From Saccoglossus kowalevskii (lineage: Eukaryota > Hemichordata > Enteropneusta > Harrimaniidae): DNA of 23,768 nucleotides. The notes beneath the pieces are model-generated. The model did not search any database. It saw only the letters and a program-made list of their open reading frames with translations, and had not been told where the DNA came from. Positions 10,002 through 21,235 of this stretch are shown here, piece by piece. Numbering within the stretch: position 1 is the stretch's first letter; each line of letters starts with the position of its first letter. Both the position numbers and the translations under genes were made by a program. The DNA lies in contig NW_003135587.1 in NCBI RefSeq assembly GCF_000003605.2, positions 1-23,768 of the forward strand. Reading direction: 5' to 3'.

Positions 10002-12500
10002 GGCCTACAGCAGCGTTTTGATATAGGCTCTACAGCAGCATTGTGATATAGGCTCTACAGAAGCATTGTGATATAGGCTCTTCAGCAGCGTTGTGATATA
10101 GGCTCTCCAGCAGTGTTGTGATATAGGCTCTACAGCAGCATTGTGAAATAGGCTCTACAGAAGCATTGTGATATAGGCTCTACAGAAGCGTTGTGATATA
10201 GGCTCTTCAGCAGCATGGTGATATAGGCTCTACAGCAGCGTTGCGATTTGGGCTCTACAGAAGCATTGTGATATAGGCTCTACAGCAGCGTTGTGATATA
10301 GGCTCTACAGCAGCGTTGTGATATTGGCTCTACAGCAGCGTTGCGATATAGGCTGTGCAGAAGCATTGTGATATAGGCTCTACAGCAGCGTTGCGATTTA
10401 GGCTCTACAGAAGCATTGCGATATAGGCTTTACAGCAGCGTTGTGATATAGGCTCTACAGCAGCGTTGTGATATAGGCTCTTCAGCAGCGTTGTGATATA
10501 GGCTCTACAGAAGCGTTGTGATATAGGCTCTACAGCAGCGTTGTGATATAGGCTCTACAGCAGTGTTGTGATATTGGCCCTACAGAAGCGTTGTGATATA
10601 GGCTCTACAGCAGCGTTGTCATATAGGCCCTACAGAAGCGTTGTGATATAGGCTGTACAGCAGCATTGTGATATAGGCTCTACAGAAGCGTTGTGATATA
10701 GGCTCTTCAGCAGCGTTGTGATATAGGCTCTACAGCAGCGTTGTGATATAGGCCTACAGCAGCGTTGTGATATACGCTCTACAGAAGCATTGTGATATAG
10801 GCACTAGAGCAGCGTTGTGATAAAGGCTCTACAGCAGCGTTGTGATATAGGCTCTTCAGCAGCGTTGTGATATAGGCTCTACAGCAGCGTTGTGATATAG
10901 GCTCTACAGAAGCGTTGTGATATAGGCTCTACAGCAGCATTGTGATATAGGCTCTACAGCAGCGTTGTGATATAGGCTCTTCAGCTGTGTTGTGATATAG
11001 CGTCTTCAGCAGCATTGTGATATAGGCTCTACAGAAGCGTTCTGATATAGGCTCTACAGCAGCGTTGTGATATAGGCATACAGCAGCGTTTTGATATAGG
11101 CTCTACAGCAGCGTTGTGATAAAGGCTCTACGGAAGCATTGTGATATAGGCTCTACAGAAGCGTTGTGATATAGGCTGTACAGCAGCGTTGTGATATAGG
11201 CTCTACAGAAGCGTTGTGATATAGGCTGTACAGAAGCCTTGTGATATAGGCTCTACAGCAGCGTTGTAATATAGGCTCTTCAGCAGCGTTGTGATATAGG
11301 CTCTACAGAAGCGTTGTGATATGGGCTGTACAGCAGCGTTGTGATATAGACTCTACAGAAGCGTTGTAATATAGGCTCTTCAGCAGCGTTGTGATATTGA
11401 CCCTACAGAAGCGTTGTGATACAGGCTCTACAGCAGCCATGTGATATAGGCACTACAGAAGCGTTGTGATATAGGCTGTACAGCAGCGTTGTGATATAGG
11501 CTCTACAGAAGCGTTGTGATATAGGCTCTTCAGCAGCGTTGTGATATAGGCTCTACAGCAGCGTTGTGATATAGGCCTACAGCAGCGTTGTGATATAGGC
11601 TGTACAGAAGCGTTGTGATATAGGCTCTACAGCAGCGTTGTAATATAGGCTCTTCAGCAGCGTTGTGATATAGACTCTACAGAAGCGTTGTGATATAGGC
11701 TGTACAGCAGCGTTGTGATATAGGCTCTACAGAAGCGTTGTAATATAGGCTCTTCAGCAGCGTTGTGATATAGGCCTACAGCAGCGTTTTGATATAGGCT
11801 CTACTGCAGCGTTGTGATATAGGCTCTACAGCAGCGTTGTGATAATGGCTGTACAGCAGCGTTGTGATATAGGCTCTACAGAAGTGTTGTGATATAGGCT
11901 GTACAGAAGCGTTGTGATATAGGCTCTACAGCAGCGTTGTAATATAGGCTCTTCAGCAGCGTTGTGATATAGGCTCTACAGAAGCGTTGTGATATAGGCT
12001 GTACAGCAGCGTTGTGATATAGGCTCTACAGCAGCGTTGTAATATAGGCTCTTCAGCAGCGTTGTGATATAGGCTCTACAGATGCGTTGTGATATAGGCT
12101 GTACAGCAGCGTTGTGATATAGGCTGTACAGCAGCATTGTGATATAGGCTGTACAGCAGCGTTGTGATATAGGCTGTACAGCAGCGTTGTGATATAGGCT
12201 TTACAGCAGCATGTGATATAGGCTGTACAGAAGCGTTGTGATATAGGCTCTACAGCAGCATTGTGATATAGGCTCTACAGAAGCGTTGTGATATAGGCTG
12301 TACAGAAGCGTTGTGATATAGGCTCTACAGCAGCATGTGATATAGGCTCTACAGCAGCATGTGATATAGGCTCTACAGCAGCATTGTGATATAGGCTCTA
12401 CAGAAACGTTGTGATATAGGCTGTACAGAAGAGTTGTGATATAGGCTGTACAGAAGCGTTGTGATATAGGCTCTACAGCAGCATGTGATATAAGCTCTAC
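10002..12500. repeat. Block A, copy 3 (longest copy)
   Basis: From about 10078 the block A markers return (TGTGAAATA near 10143, CATGGTG near 10213, CGTTGCGATTTGGG at 10239), with an offset of 9408 bp to copy 1. The part beyond 10.7 kb matches copy 2, and 11000-12420 matches 15253-16345. The distal part, 12090-12490, is rich in CTGTACAG monomers and holds four 24-bp units in which GCATTGTG has become GCATGTG (12209, 12333, 12357, 12481). An ATAATGG unit at 11842 has its partner at 16070. Confidence 0.85.
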
Positions 12501-13520
12501 AGAAGCGTTGTGATATAGGCTTTACAGAAGCGTTGTGGTATAGGCTCTACAGCAGCATTGTGATATCGGCCCTACAGAAGTGTTGTGATATAGGCACTAC
12601 AGCAGCATTGTGATATAGGCTCTACAGCAGCGTTGTGATATAGGCCCTACAGCAGCGTTGTGATATAGGTCCTACATCAGCGTTGTGATATAGGCTCTAC
12701 AGCAGCGTTGTGATATAGGTCCTACAGCAGCGTTGTGATACAGGCCTACAGCAGCGTTGTGATATACGCTCTACAGCAGCGTCGTGATATAGGTTCTACA
12801 GCAGATTTGTGATATAGGCCCTACAGAAGTGTTGGGATATAGGCTGTACAGCAGCGTTGTGATATAGGCTCTACAGAAGCGTTGTGATATAGGCTCTACT
12901 GCAGCGTTGTGATATAGGTCTACAGCAGCATTGTGATATAGGCTCTACAGCAGCGTTGTGATATAAGCTCTACAGAAGCGTTGTAATATAGGCTGTACAG
13001 AAGCGTTGTGATATAGGCTGTACAGAAGCGTTGTGATATAGGCTGTACAGAAGCATTGGGATATAGGTTCTACAGCAGCGTTGTGATATAGGCCTACAGC
13101 AACATTGTGATATAGGCTCTACAGAAGCGTTGTGATATAGGCTGTACAGCAGCGTTGTGATATAGGCCTACAGCAGCATTGTGATATAGGCCCTACAGAA
13201 CCATTGTGATATAGGCTCTACAGCAGCATTGTGATATAGGCTCTACAGAAGCGTTGTGATATAGGCTCTACATCAGCATTGTGATATTGGCTTTACAGCA
13301 GCGTTGTGATGTAGGCTCTACAGCAGGGTTGTGATATAGGGTCTACAGAAGCGTTGTGATATAGGCAATACAGCAGCGTTGTGATATAGGCTGTACAGCA
13401 GCGTTGTGATATAGACCTGCAGCAGCGTTGTGATATAGGCTCTACAGAAGCATTGTGATATATGTCCTACAGCAGCGTTGTGATATAGGACTACAGCAGC
13501 ATTGTGATATAGGCATCTAC
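12501..13520. repeat. Block G, copy 2
   Basis: About 200 bp of ordinary monomers lead into the block G markers: GATACAGGCC near 12738, GCGTCGTGATATAGG near 12779, GGTTCTACAGCAG at 12792 and AGTGTTGGGATATAGG at about 12828. The offset to copy 1 is 11425 bp up to at least 13066, then 11327 bp at the ATATATGTCC marker (13458), so this copy lacks four monomers. A few private changes are visible, for example GCAGATTTG near 12802 and GATGTAGG near 13309. Confidence 0.8.
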
Positions 13521-14250
13521 AGCAGCGTTGTGATATAGGCTCTACAGAAGCATTGTGATATAGGCTCTACAGCAGCGTTGTGATATAGGCCCTACAGAAT
13601 CATTGTGATATAGGCTTACAGGAGCGTTGTGATATGGGCTCTACAGAAGTATTGTGATATAGGCCTACAGCAGCGTTGTGATATAGGCTCTACAGAAGCA
13701 AAGTGATATAGGCTCTACTGCAGCGTTGTGATATAGGTCTACAGCAGCATTGTGATATAGGCTCTACAGCAGAGTTGTGATATAGGCTCTACAGAAGCGT
13801 TGTAATATAGGGTGTACAGAAGCGTTGTGATATAGGCTGTACAGAAGCATTGTGATATAGGCTCTACAGCAGCGTTGTGATATAGGCCTACAGCAGCGTT
13901 GTGATATAGGCTCTACAGAAACGTTGTGATATACGCACTACAGCAGCGTTGTGATATAGGACTACAGCAGCGTTTTGATATAGGCACTACGGAAGCGTTG
14001 TGATATAGGCTCTACAGCAGCATTGTGATATTCACTCTTCGGCAGCGTTGTGATATAGGCTCTACAGCAACGTTGTGATATAGGCTTAACAGAAACGTTG
14101 TGATATTGGCTTAACAGAAGTGTTGTGGTATAGGCTCTACAGCAGCGTTGTGATATAGGCTTAACAGAAGCGTTGTGATATAGGCCTACAGCAGCATTGT
14201 GATATAGGTCCTAAAGCAGCATTGTGATATAGGTTCTACAGAAGCGTTGT
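13521..14250. repeat. Mixed monomers with a divergent TTAACAG / TCTTCGGCAG island
   Basis: From 13521 to about 13956 the units are mostly ordinary, with irregular ones such as AGAAGCAAAGTG near 13696. From 13957 to 14240 the monomers match 21314-21590: CGTTTTGATATAGG, then GATATTCACTCTTCGGCAG (14026-14044), CAACGTTG, TTAACAGAAACG and GATATTGGCTTAAC, then CCTAAAGCAG. The offset is 7356 bp at the TCTTCGG marker. A few base differences are seen between the two, so this pair is older than the F1/F3 pair. Confidence 0.75.
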
Positions 14251-15030
14251 GATATAGGCCCTACACATGTGTTGTAATATAGGCTATACAGCAGCGTTGT
14301 GATATAGGACCTTCAGAAGCGTTGTGACATAGGCTCTACAGCAGCGTTGTGATATAGGGCTACAGCAGCGTTGTGATATAGGTCCTACAGCAGCGTTGTG
14401 ATATAGGCTCTACAGCAGCGTTGTGATATATGGCCTACAGCAGCGTTTTGATACAGGACTACAGCAGCGTTGTGATATACGCTCTACAGCAGCGTCGTGA
14501 TATAGGTTCTACAGCAGTTTTGTGATATAGGCCCTACAGAAGTGTTGGAACATAGGCTGTACATCAGCGTTGTGATATAGGCTCTACAGAAACGTTGTGA
14601 TATAGGCTGTACAGCAGCGTTGTGATATAGGCTCTACAGCAGCGTTGTGATATAGGCTCTACAGAAGCGTTGTGATATAGGCTCTACTGCAGCGTTGTGA
14701 TATAGGTCTACAGAAGCATTGTGATATAGGCTCTACAGAAGCGTTTTGATATAAGCTCTACAGAAGCGTTGTGATATAGGCTCTACAGAAGGGTTGTGAT
14801 ATAGGCTGTACAGAAGCATTGTGATATAGGCTCTATAGCAGTGTTGTGATATAGGCCTACAGCAGCGTTGCGATATAGGCTCTACAGAAGCGTTGTGATA
14901 TAGGCTGTACAGTAGCGTTGTGATATAGGCTCTACAGCAGTGTTGTGATATAGGCTCTACAGCACCGTTGTGATATAGGCCTTGCAGAAGCGTTGTGATA
15001 TAGGCCCTACAGCAGCGTTGTGATATAGGC
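14251..15030. repeat. F/G-like mosaic segment
   Basis: Begins with an ACATGTGTTGTAATATAGG unit near 14264 related to those at 4860, 6200 and 19890. It then has GCGTCGTGATATAGG near 14491 and GGTTCTACAGCAGTTTTG at 14505, followed by AGTGTTGGAACATAGG, as in blocks F and G. The downstream part (14590-15030) carries CTACTGCAG, CTGTACAGAAG and TTGCAGAAG monomers in an order close to 6360-6740. It encodes the longest chance open frame in the window (minus strand, 14733-15068), explained by the repeat. Confidence 0.7.
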
Positions 15031-16360
15031 CCTACAGAAGCGTTGTGATATAGGCTGTACTGCAGCATTGTGATATAGGCTCTACAGAAGCGTTGTGATA
15101 TAGGCTCTTCAGCAGCGTTGTGATATAGGCTCTACAGCAGCGTTGTGATATAGGCTCTACAGAAGCGTTGTGATATAGGCTCTACAGCAGCATTGTGATA
15201 TAGGCTCTACAGCAGCGTTGTGATATAGGCTCTTCAGCTGTGTTGTGATATAGCGTCTTCAGCAGCATTGTGATATAGGCTCTACAGAAGCGTTCTGATA
15301 TAGGCTCTACAGCAGCGTTGTGATATAGGCATACAGCAGCGTTTTGATATAGGCTCTACAGCAGCGTTGTGATAAAGGCTCTACAGAAGCATTGTGATAT
15401 AGGCTCTACAGAAGCGTTGTGATATAGGCTGTACAGCAGCGTTGTGATATAGGCTCTACAGAAGCGTTGTGATATAGGCTGTACAGAAGCCTTGTGATAT
15501 AGGCTCTACAGCAGCGTTGTAATATAGGATCTTCAGCAGCGTTGTGATATAGGCTCTACAGAAGCGTTGTGATATGGGCTGTACAGCAGCGTTGTGATAT
15601 AGACTCTACAGAAGCGTTGTAATATAGGCTCTTCAGCAGCGTTGTGATATTGGCCCTACAGAAGCGTTGTGATACAGGCTCTACAGCAGCCATGTGATAT
15701 AGGCCCTACAGAAGCGTTGTGATATAGGCTGTACAGCAGCGTTGTGATATAGGCTCTACAGAAGCGTTGTGATATAGGCTCTTCAGCAGCGTTGTGATAT
15801 AGGCTCTACAGCAGCGTTGTGATATAGGCCTACAGCAGCGTTGTGATATAGGCTGTACAGAAGCGTTGTGATATAGGCTCTACAGCAGCGTTGTAATATA
15901 GGCTCTTCAGCAGCGTTGTGATATAGGCTCTACAGAAGCGTTGTGATATAGGCTGTACAGAAGCATTGTAATATAGGCTCTTCAGCAGCGTTGTGATATA
16001 GGCCTACAGCAGCGTTTTGATATAGGCTCTACAGCAGCGTTGTGATATAGGCTCTACAGCAGCATTGTGATAATGGCTGTACAGCAGCGTTGTGATATAG
16101 GCTGTACAGCAGCATTGTGATATAGGCTGTACAGCAGCGTTGTGATATAGGCTGTACAGAAGCGTTGTGATATAGGCTCTACAGCAGCATTGTGATATAG
16201 GCTCTACAGAAACGTTGTGATATAGGCTGTACAGAAGCGTTGTGATATAGGCTCTACAGCAGCATGTGATATAGGCTCTACAGCAGCATGTGATATAGGC
16301 TCTACAGCAGCATTGTGATATAGGCTCTACAGAAACGTTGTGATATAGGCTCTACAGCAG
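15031..16360. repeat. Block A, copy 4 (right part only)
   Basis: Starts without the left half of block A. Markers are CAGCTGTGTTG near 15235, GCGTCTTCAG at 15253, TTCTGATATAGG near 15293, GCATACAGCAG near 15329, AAGCCTTG near 15487, GATATGGGCTG near 15571, CAGCCATGTG near 15686 and ATAATGG at 16070. The offset from copy 3 is 4253 bp at 15253, 4228 bp at 16070 and 3929 bp at the paired GCATGTG units (16262, 16286). One monomer and later about twelve more are therefore missing here relative to copy 3. Confidence 0.8.
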
Positions 16361-16458
16361 CGTTGTGATATTCGCCTTTCGGCAGCGTTGTGATATAGGC
16401 TCTACAGCAACGTTGTGATATAGGCTTAACAGAAACGTTGTGATATTGGCTTAACAGA
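16361..16458. repeat. Small TTAACAG / TTTCGGCAG island
   Basis: Four monomers of the divergent kind also seen at 14030-14130 and twice at 21.4-21.8 kb: GATATTCGCCTTTCGGCAG, CAACGTTG, TTAACAGAAACG and GATATTGGCTTAACAG. It sits exactly between two block A copies. Its internal variant, CCTTTCGG against CTCTTCGG elsewhere, shows it is not a fresh copy of the others. Confidence 0.75.
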
Positions 16459-17596
16459 AGCGTTGTGATATAGGCTCTTCAGCAGCGTGGTGATATAGGC
16501 TCTACAGCAGCGTTGCGATTTGGGCTCTACAGAAGCATTGTGATATAGGCTCTACAGCAGCGTTGTGATATAGGCTCTACAGCAGCGTTGTGATATAGGC
16601 TCTACAGCAGCGTTGCGATATAGGCTGTGCAGAAGCATTGTGATATAGGCTCTACAGCAGCGTTGCGATTTAGGCTCTACAGAAGCATTGCGATATAGGC
16701 TCTACAGCAGCGTTGTGATATAGGCTCTACAGCAGCGTTGTGATATAGGCTCTTCAGCAGCGTTGTGATATAGGCTCTACAGAAGCGTTGTGATATAGGC
16801 TTTACAACAGCGTTGTGATATAGGCTCTACAGCAGCGTTGTGATATTGGCCCTACAGAAGCGTTGTGATATAGGCTCTACAGCAGCGTTGTGATATAGGC
16901 CCTACAGAAGCGTTGTGATATAGGCTGTACAGCAGCATTGTGATATAGGCTCTACAGAAGCGTTGTGATATAGGCTCTTCGGCAGCGTTGTGATATAGGC
17001 TCTACAGCAGCGTTGTGATATAGGCCTACAGCAGCGTTGTGATATAGGCTCTACAGAAGCATTGTGATATAGGCACTAGAGCAGCGTTGTGATAAAGGCT
17101 CTACAGCAGCGTTGTGATATAGGCTCTTCAGCAGCGTTGTGAAATAGGCTCTACAGCAGCGTTGTGATATAGGCTCTACAGAAGCGTTGTGATATAGGCT
17201 CTACAGCAGCATTGTGATATAGGCTCTACAGCAGCGTTGTGATATAGGCTCTTCAGCTGTGTTGTGATATAGCGTCTTCAGCAGCATTGTGATATAGGCT
17301 CTACAGAAGCGTTCTGATATAGGCTCTACAGCAGCGTTGTGATATAGGCATACAGCAGCGTTTTGATATAGGCTCTACAGCAGCGTTGTGATAAAGGCTC
17401 TACAGAAGCATTGTGATATAGGCTCTACAGAAGCGTTGTGATATAGGCTGTACAGCAGCGTTGTGATATAGGCTCTACAGAAGCGTTGTGATATAGGCTG
17501 TACAGAAGCCTTGTGATATAGGCTCTACAGCAGCGTTGTAATATAGGCTCTTCAGCAGCGTTGTGATATAGGCTCTACAGAAGCGTTGTGATATAG
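16459..17596. repeat. Block A, copy 5
   Basis: Enters block A at the CTTCAGCAGCGTGGTG unit. CGTTGCGATTTGGG at 16511 is 15680 bp from copy 1 and 6272 bp from copy 3. GCGTCTTCAG at 17272 is again 6272 bp from copy 3, so no net gain or loss occurred over 760 bp. Compared with copy 4 the offset is 2019 bp. The block stops at 17596, where GATATGGGCTG of copies 3 and 4 is replaced by GGCCCGACAG and block F begins. Confidence 0.85.
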
Positions 17597-18764
17597 GCCC
17601 GACAGCAGCGTTGTGATATAGGCTCTACAGCAGCGTTGTGATATAGGTTCTACAGCAGTTTTGTGATATAGGCCCTACAGAAGTGTTGGAATATAGGCTG
17701 TACAGCAGCGTTGTGGTATAGGCTCTACAGAAGCGTTGTGATATAGGCTGTACAGCAGCGTTGTGATATAGGCTCTACAGCAGCATTGTGATATAGGCTC
17801 TACAGAAGCGTTGTGATATAGACTCTACTGCAGCGTTGTGATATAGGCTCTACAGAAGCGTTGTGATATAGGCTGTACAGAAGCGTTGTGATATAGGCTG
17901 TACAGAAGCATTGTAATATAGGCTCTACAGCAGCGTTGTGATATAGGCTTACAGCAGCGTTGCGATATAGGCTCTACAGAAGCATTGTGATATAGGCTGT
18001 ACAGCAGCGTTGTGATATAGTCTCTACAGCAGAGTTGTGATATAGGCTCTACAGCAGCGTTGTGATATACGCCCTGCAGAAGCGTTGTGATATAGGCCCT
18101 ACAGAAGCATTGTGGTATAGTCACAACAGCAGCATTGTGATATAGGCTCTACAGCAGCGTCGTGATATAGGCCCTACAGGAGCGTTGTGATATAGGCTCT
18201 ACAGCAGCGTTGTAATATAGGCTCTTCAGAAGAGTTGTGATATTGGCTCTACAGAAGCGTTGTGATATAGGCTCTACAGAAGCGTTGTGATATAGGCTCT
18301 ACAGCAGCATTGTGATATAGGCCTACAGCAGCGTTGTGATATAGTTCTACAGAAGTGTTGTGATATATGCTCTACAACAGCGTTGTGATATAGGCCTACA
18401 GCAGCATTGTGATATAGGCCTACAGAAGCGTTGTGATATAGGCTCTACAGCAGCGTTGTGTTATAGGCCCTACAGAAACATTGTGATATAGGCTCTACAG
18501 CAGCATTGTGATATAGGCCTACAGCAGCATTGTGATATAGGCCTACAGAAGCATTGTGATATAGGCTCTACAGCAGCGTTGTGATATAGGCCCTACAGAA
18601 GCATTGTGATATAGGCTCTACAAAAGCGTTGTGATATAGGCTCTACATCAGCATTATGATATTGGCTTTACAGCAGCGTTGTGATATAGGCTCTACAGCA
18701 GGGTTGTGATATAGGGTCTACAGAAGCGTTGTGATATAGGCCCTACAGAAGCATTGTGGTATAG
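17597..18764. repeat. Block F, copy 2
   Basis: Runs from GGCCCGACAG (17597) through GGTTCTACAG (17646), TCACAACAG (18121), CAGAAGAGTTG, GTGTTATAGG and GCATTATGATATTGG (18651). It matches copy 3 at a constant offset of 2334 bp up to about 18700, and copy 0 at 13914 bp from 18121. Private variants include TATAGTCTCTAC near 18018 and TATTGGCTC near 18241. It ends by passing directly into a second run of its own right half. Confidence 0.85.
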
Positions 18765-19536
18765 TCACAACAGCAGCATTGTGATATAGGCTCTACAGCA
18801 GCGTCGTGATATAGGCCCTACAGGAGCGTTGTGATATAGGCTCTACAGCAGCGTTGTAATATAGGCTCTTCAGAAGAGTTGTGATATAGGCTCTACAGAA
18901 GCGTTGTGATATAGGCTCTACAGAAGCGTTGTGATATAGGCTCTACAGCAGCATTGTGATATAGGCCTACAGCAGCGTTGTGATATAGTTCTACAGAAGT
19001 GTTGTGATATATGCTCTACAACAGCGTTGTGATATAGGCCTACAGCAGCATTGTGATATAGGCCTACAGAAGCGTTGTGATATAGGCTCTACAGCAGCGT
19101 TGTGTTATAGGCCCTACAGAAACATTGTGATATATAGGCTCTACAGCAGCATTGTGATATAGGCCTACAGCAGCATTGTGATATAGGCCTACAGAAGCAT
19201 TGTGATATAGGCTCTACAGCAGCGTTGTGATATAGGCCCTACAGAAGCATTGTGATATAGGCTCTACAAAAGCGTTGTGATATAGGCTCTACATCAGCAT
19301 TATGATATTGGCTTTACAGCAGCGTTGTGATATAGGCTCTACAGCAGGGTTGTGATATAGGGTCTACAGAAGCGTTGTGATACAGGCCCTACAGCAGCGT
19401 TGTGATATAGGCTGTACAGCAGCGTTGTGATATAGACCTACAGCAGCGTTGTGATATAGGCTCTACAGAAGCATTGTGATATATGTCCTACAGCAGCGTT
19501 GTGATATAGGACTACAGCAGCATTGTGATATAAGCT
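18765..19536. repeat. Tandem copy of the right half of block F
   Basis: TCACAACAG recurs at 18765, 644 bp (26 monomers) after 18121, and the following monomers repeat in order. A 2-base insertion (GATATATAGG near 19130) raises the offset to 646 bp by the GCATTATGAT marker (19297). The segment also matches 20455-21226 at 1690 bp, then 1688 bp after the insertion. It continues into TACAGGCCCTAC, an ATATATGTCC unit (about 19478) and TATAAGCTCTACATCAG (19530). Confidence 0.85.
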
Positions 19537-21235
19537 CTACATCAGCGTTGTGATATAGGTCCTACAGAATCATTGTGATATAGGCTCTACAGAAGCGTTG
19601 TGATATAGGTCCTACAGAAGCATTGTGATATAGGCCTACAGCAGCGTGGTGATATAGGCCCTACAGAAGCGATGTGATATAGGCTCTACAGCAGCATTGT
19701 GATATAGGCCTACAGCAGCATTGTGATATAGGCCTACAGAAGCGTTGTGATATAGGCTCTACAGCGGCGTTGTGATATAGGCCCTACAGAAGCATTGTGT
19801 TATAGGCTCTACAGAAGCGTTGTGATATAGGCTCGACATCAGCGTTGTGATATAGGCTCTACAGAAGCGTTGTGATATCGGCCCTACAGATGTGTTGTAA
19901 TATAGGCTATACAGCAGCGTTGTGATATAGGCCCGACAGAAGCGTTGTGATATAGGCTCTACAGCAGCGTTGTGATATAGGTTCTACAGCAGTTTTGTGA
20001 TATAGGCCCTACAGAAGTGTTGGAATATAGGCTGTACAGCAGCGTTGTGGTATAGGCTCTACAGAAGCGTTGTGATATAGGCTGTACAGCAGCGTTGTGA
20101 TATAGGCTCTACAGCAGCATTGTGATATAGGCTCTACAGAAGCGTTGTGATATAGACTCTACTGCAGCGTTGTGATATAGGCTCTACAGAAGCGTTGCGA
20201 TATAGGCTGTACAGAAGCGTTGTGATATAGGCTGTACAGAAGCATTGTAATATAGGCTCTACAGCAGCGTTGTGATATAGGCTTACAGCAGCGTTGCGAT
20301 ATAGGCTCTAAAGAAGCATTGTGATATAGGCTGTACAGCAGCGTTGTGATATAGGCTCTACAGCAGAGTTGTGATATAGGCTCTACAGCAGCGTTGTGAT
20401 ATACGCCCTGCAGAAGCGTTGTGATATAGGCCCTACAGAAGCATTGTGGTATAGTCACAACAGCAGCATTGTGATATAGGCTCTACAGCAGCGTCGTGAT
20501 ATAGGCCCTACAGGAGCGTTGTGATATAGGCTCTACAGCAGCGTTGTAATATAGGCTCTTCAGAAGAGTTGTGATATAGGCTCTACAGAAGCGTTGTGAT
20601 ATAGGCTCTACAGAAGCGTTGTGATATAGGCTCTACAGCAGCATTGTGATATAGGCCTACAGCAGCGTTGTGATATAGTTCTACAGAAGTGTTGTGATAT
20701 ATGCTCTACAACAGCGTTGTGATATAGGCCTACAGCAGCATTGTGATATAGGCCTACAGAAGCGTTGTGATATAGGCTCTACAGCAGCGTTGTGTTATAG
20801 GCCCTACAGAAACATTGTGATATAGGCTCTACAGCAGCATTGTGATATAGGCCTACAGCAGCATTGTGATATAGGCCTACAGAAGCATTGTGATATAGGC
20901 TCTACAGCAGCGTTGTGATATAGGCCCTACAGAAGCATTGTGATATAGGCTCTACAAAAGCGTTGTGATATAGGCTCTACATCAGCATTATGATATTGGC
21001 TTTACAGCAGCGTTGTGATATAGGCTCTACAGCAGGGTTGTGATATAGGTTCTACAGAAGCGTTGTGATACAGGCCCTACAGCAGCGTTGTGATATAGGC
21101 TGTACAGCAGCGTTGTGATATAGACCTACAGCAGCGTTGTGATATAGGCTCTACAGAAGCATTGTGATATATGTCCTACAGCAGCGTTGTGATATAGGAC
21201 TACAGCAGCATTGTGATATAAGCTCTACATCAGCG
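19537..21235. repeat. Block F, copy 3
   Basis: The first 1136 bp (19543-20678) are a near-perfect copy of 5854-6989. From 19931 the block also parallels copy 2 at 2334 bp, and from 20455 it parallels 18765-19536. It ends with TATAAGCTCTACATCAG, the same end as the 18765 copy; there the following unit is normal, here it is the first of a run of shortened units. The block thus combines two sources, one shared with 5.9 kb and one with the adjacent copy. Confidence 0.85.

Noticed and set aside
14733-15068. Minus-strand open frame of 111 codons (also 3908-4210, 4729-4965, 6470-6769, 7462-7692, 17825-18124, 20159-20458 and 22192-22389)
   Set aside because: They consist only of the monomer read in three successive frames, begin and end at chance variants, several start at GTG within a monomer, and have no non-repeat domain, signal or flanking gene structure. 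The four at 3908, 6470, 17825 and 20159 are the same block F segment copied.
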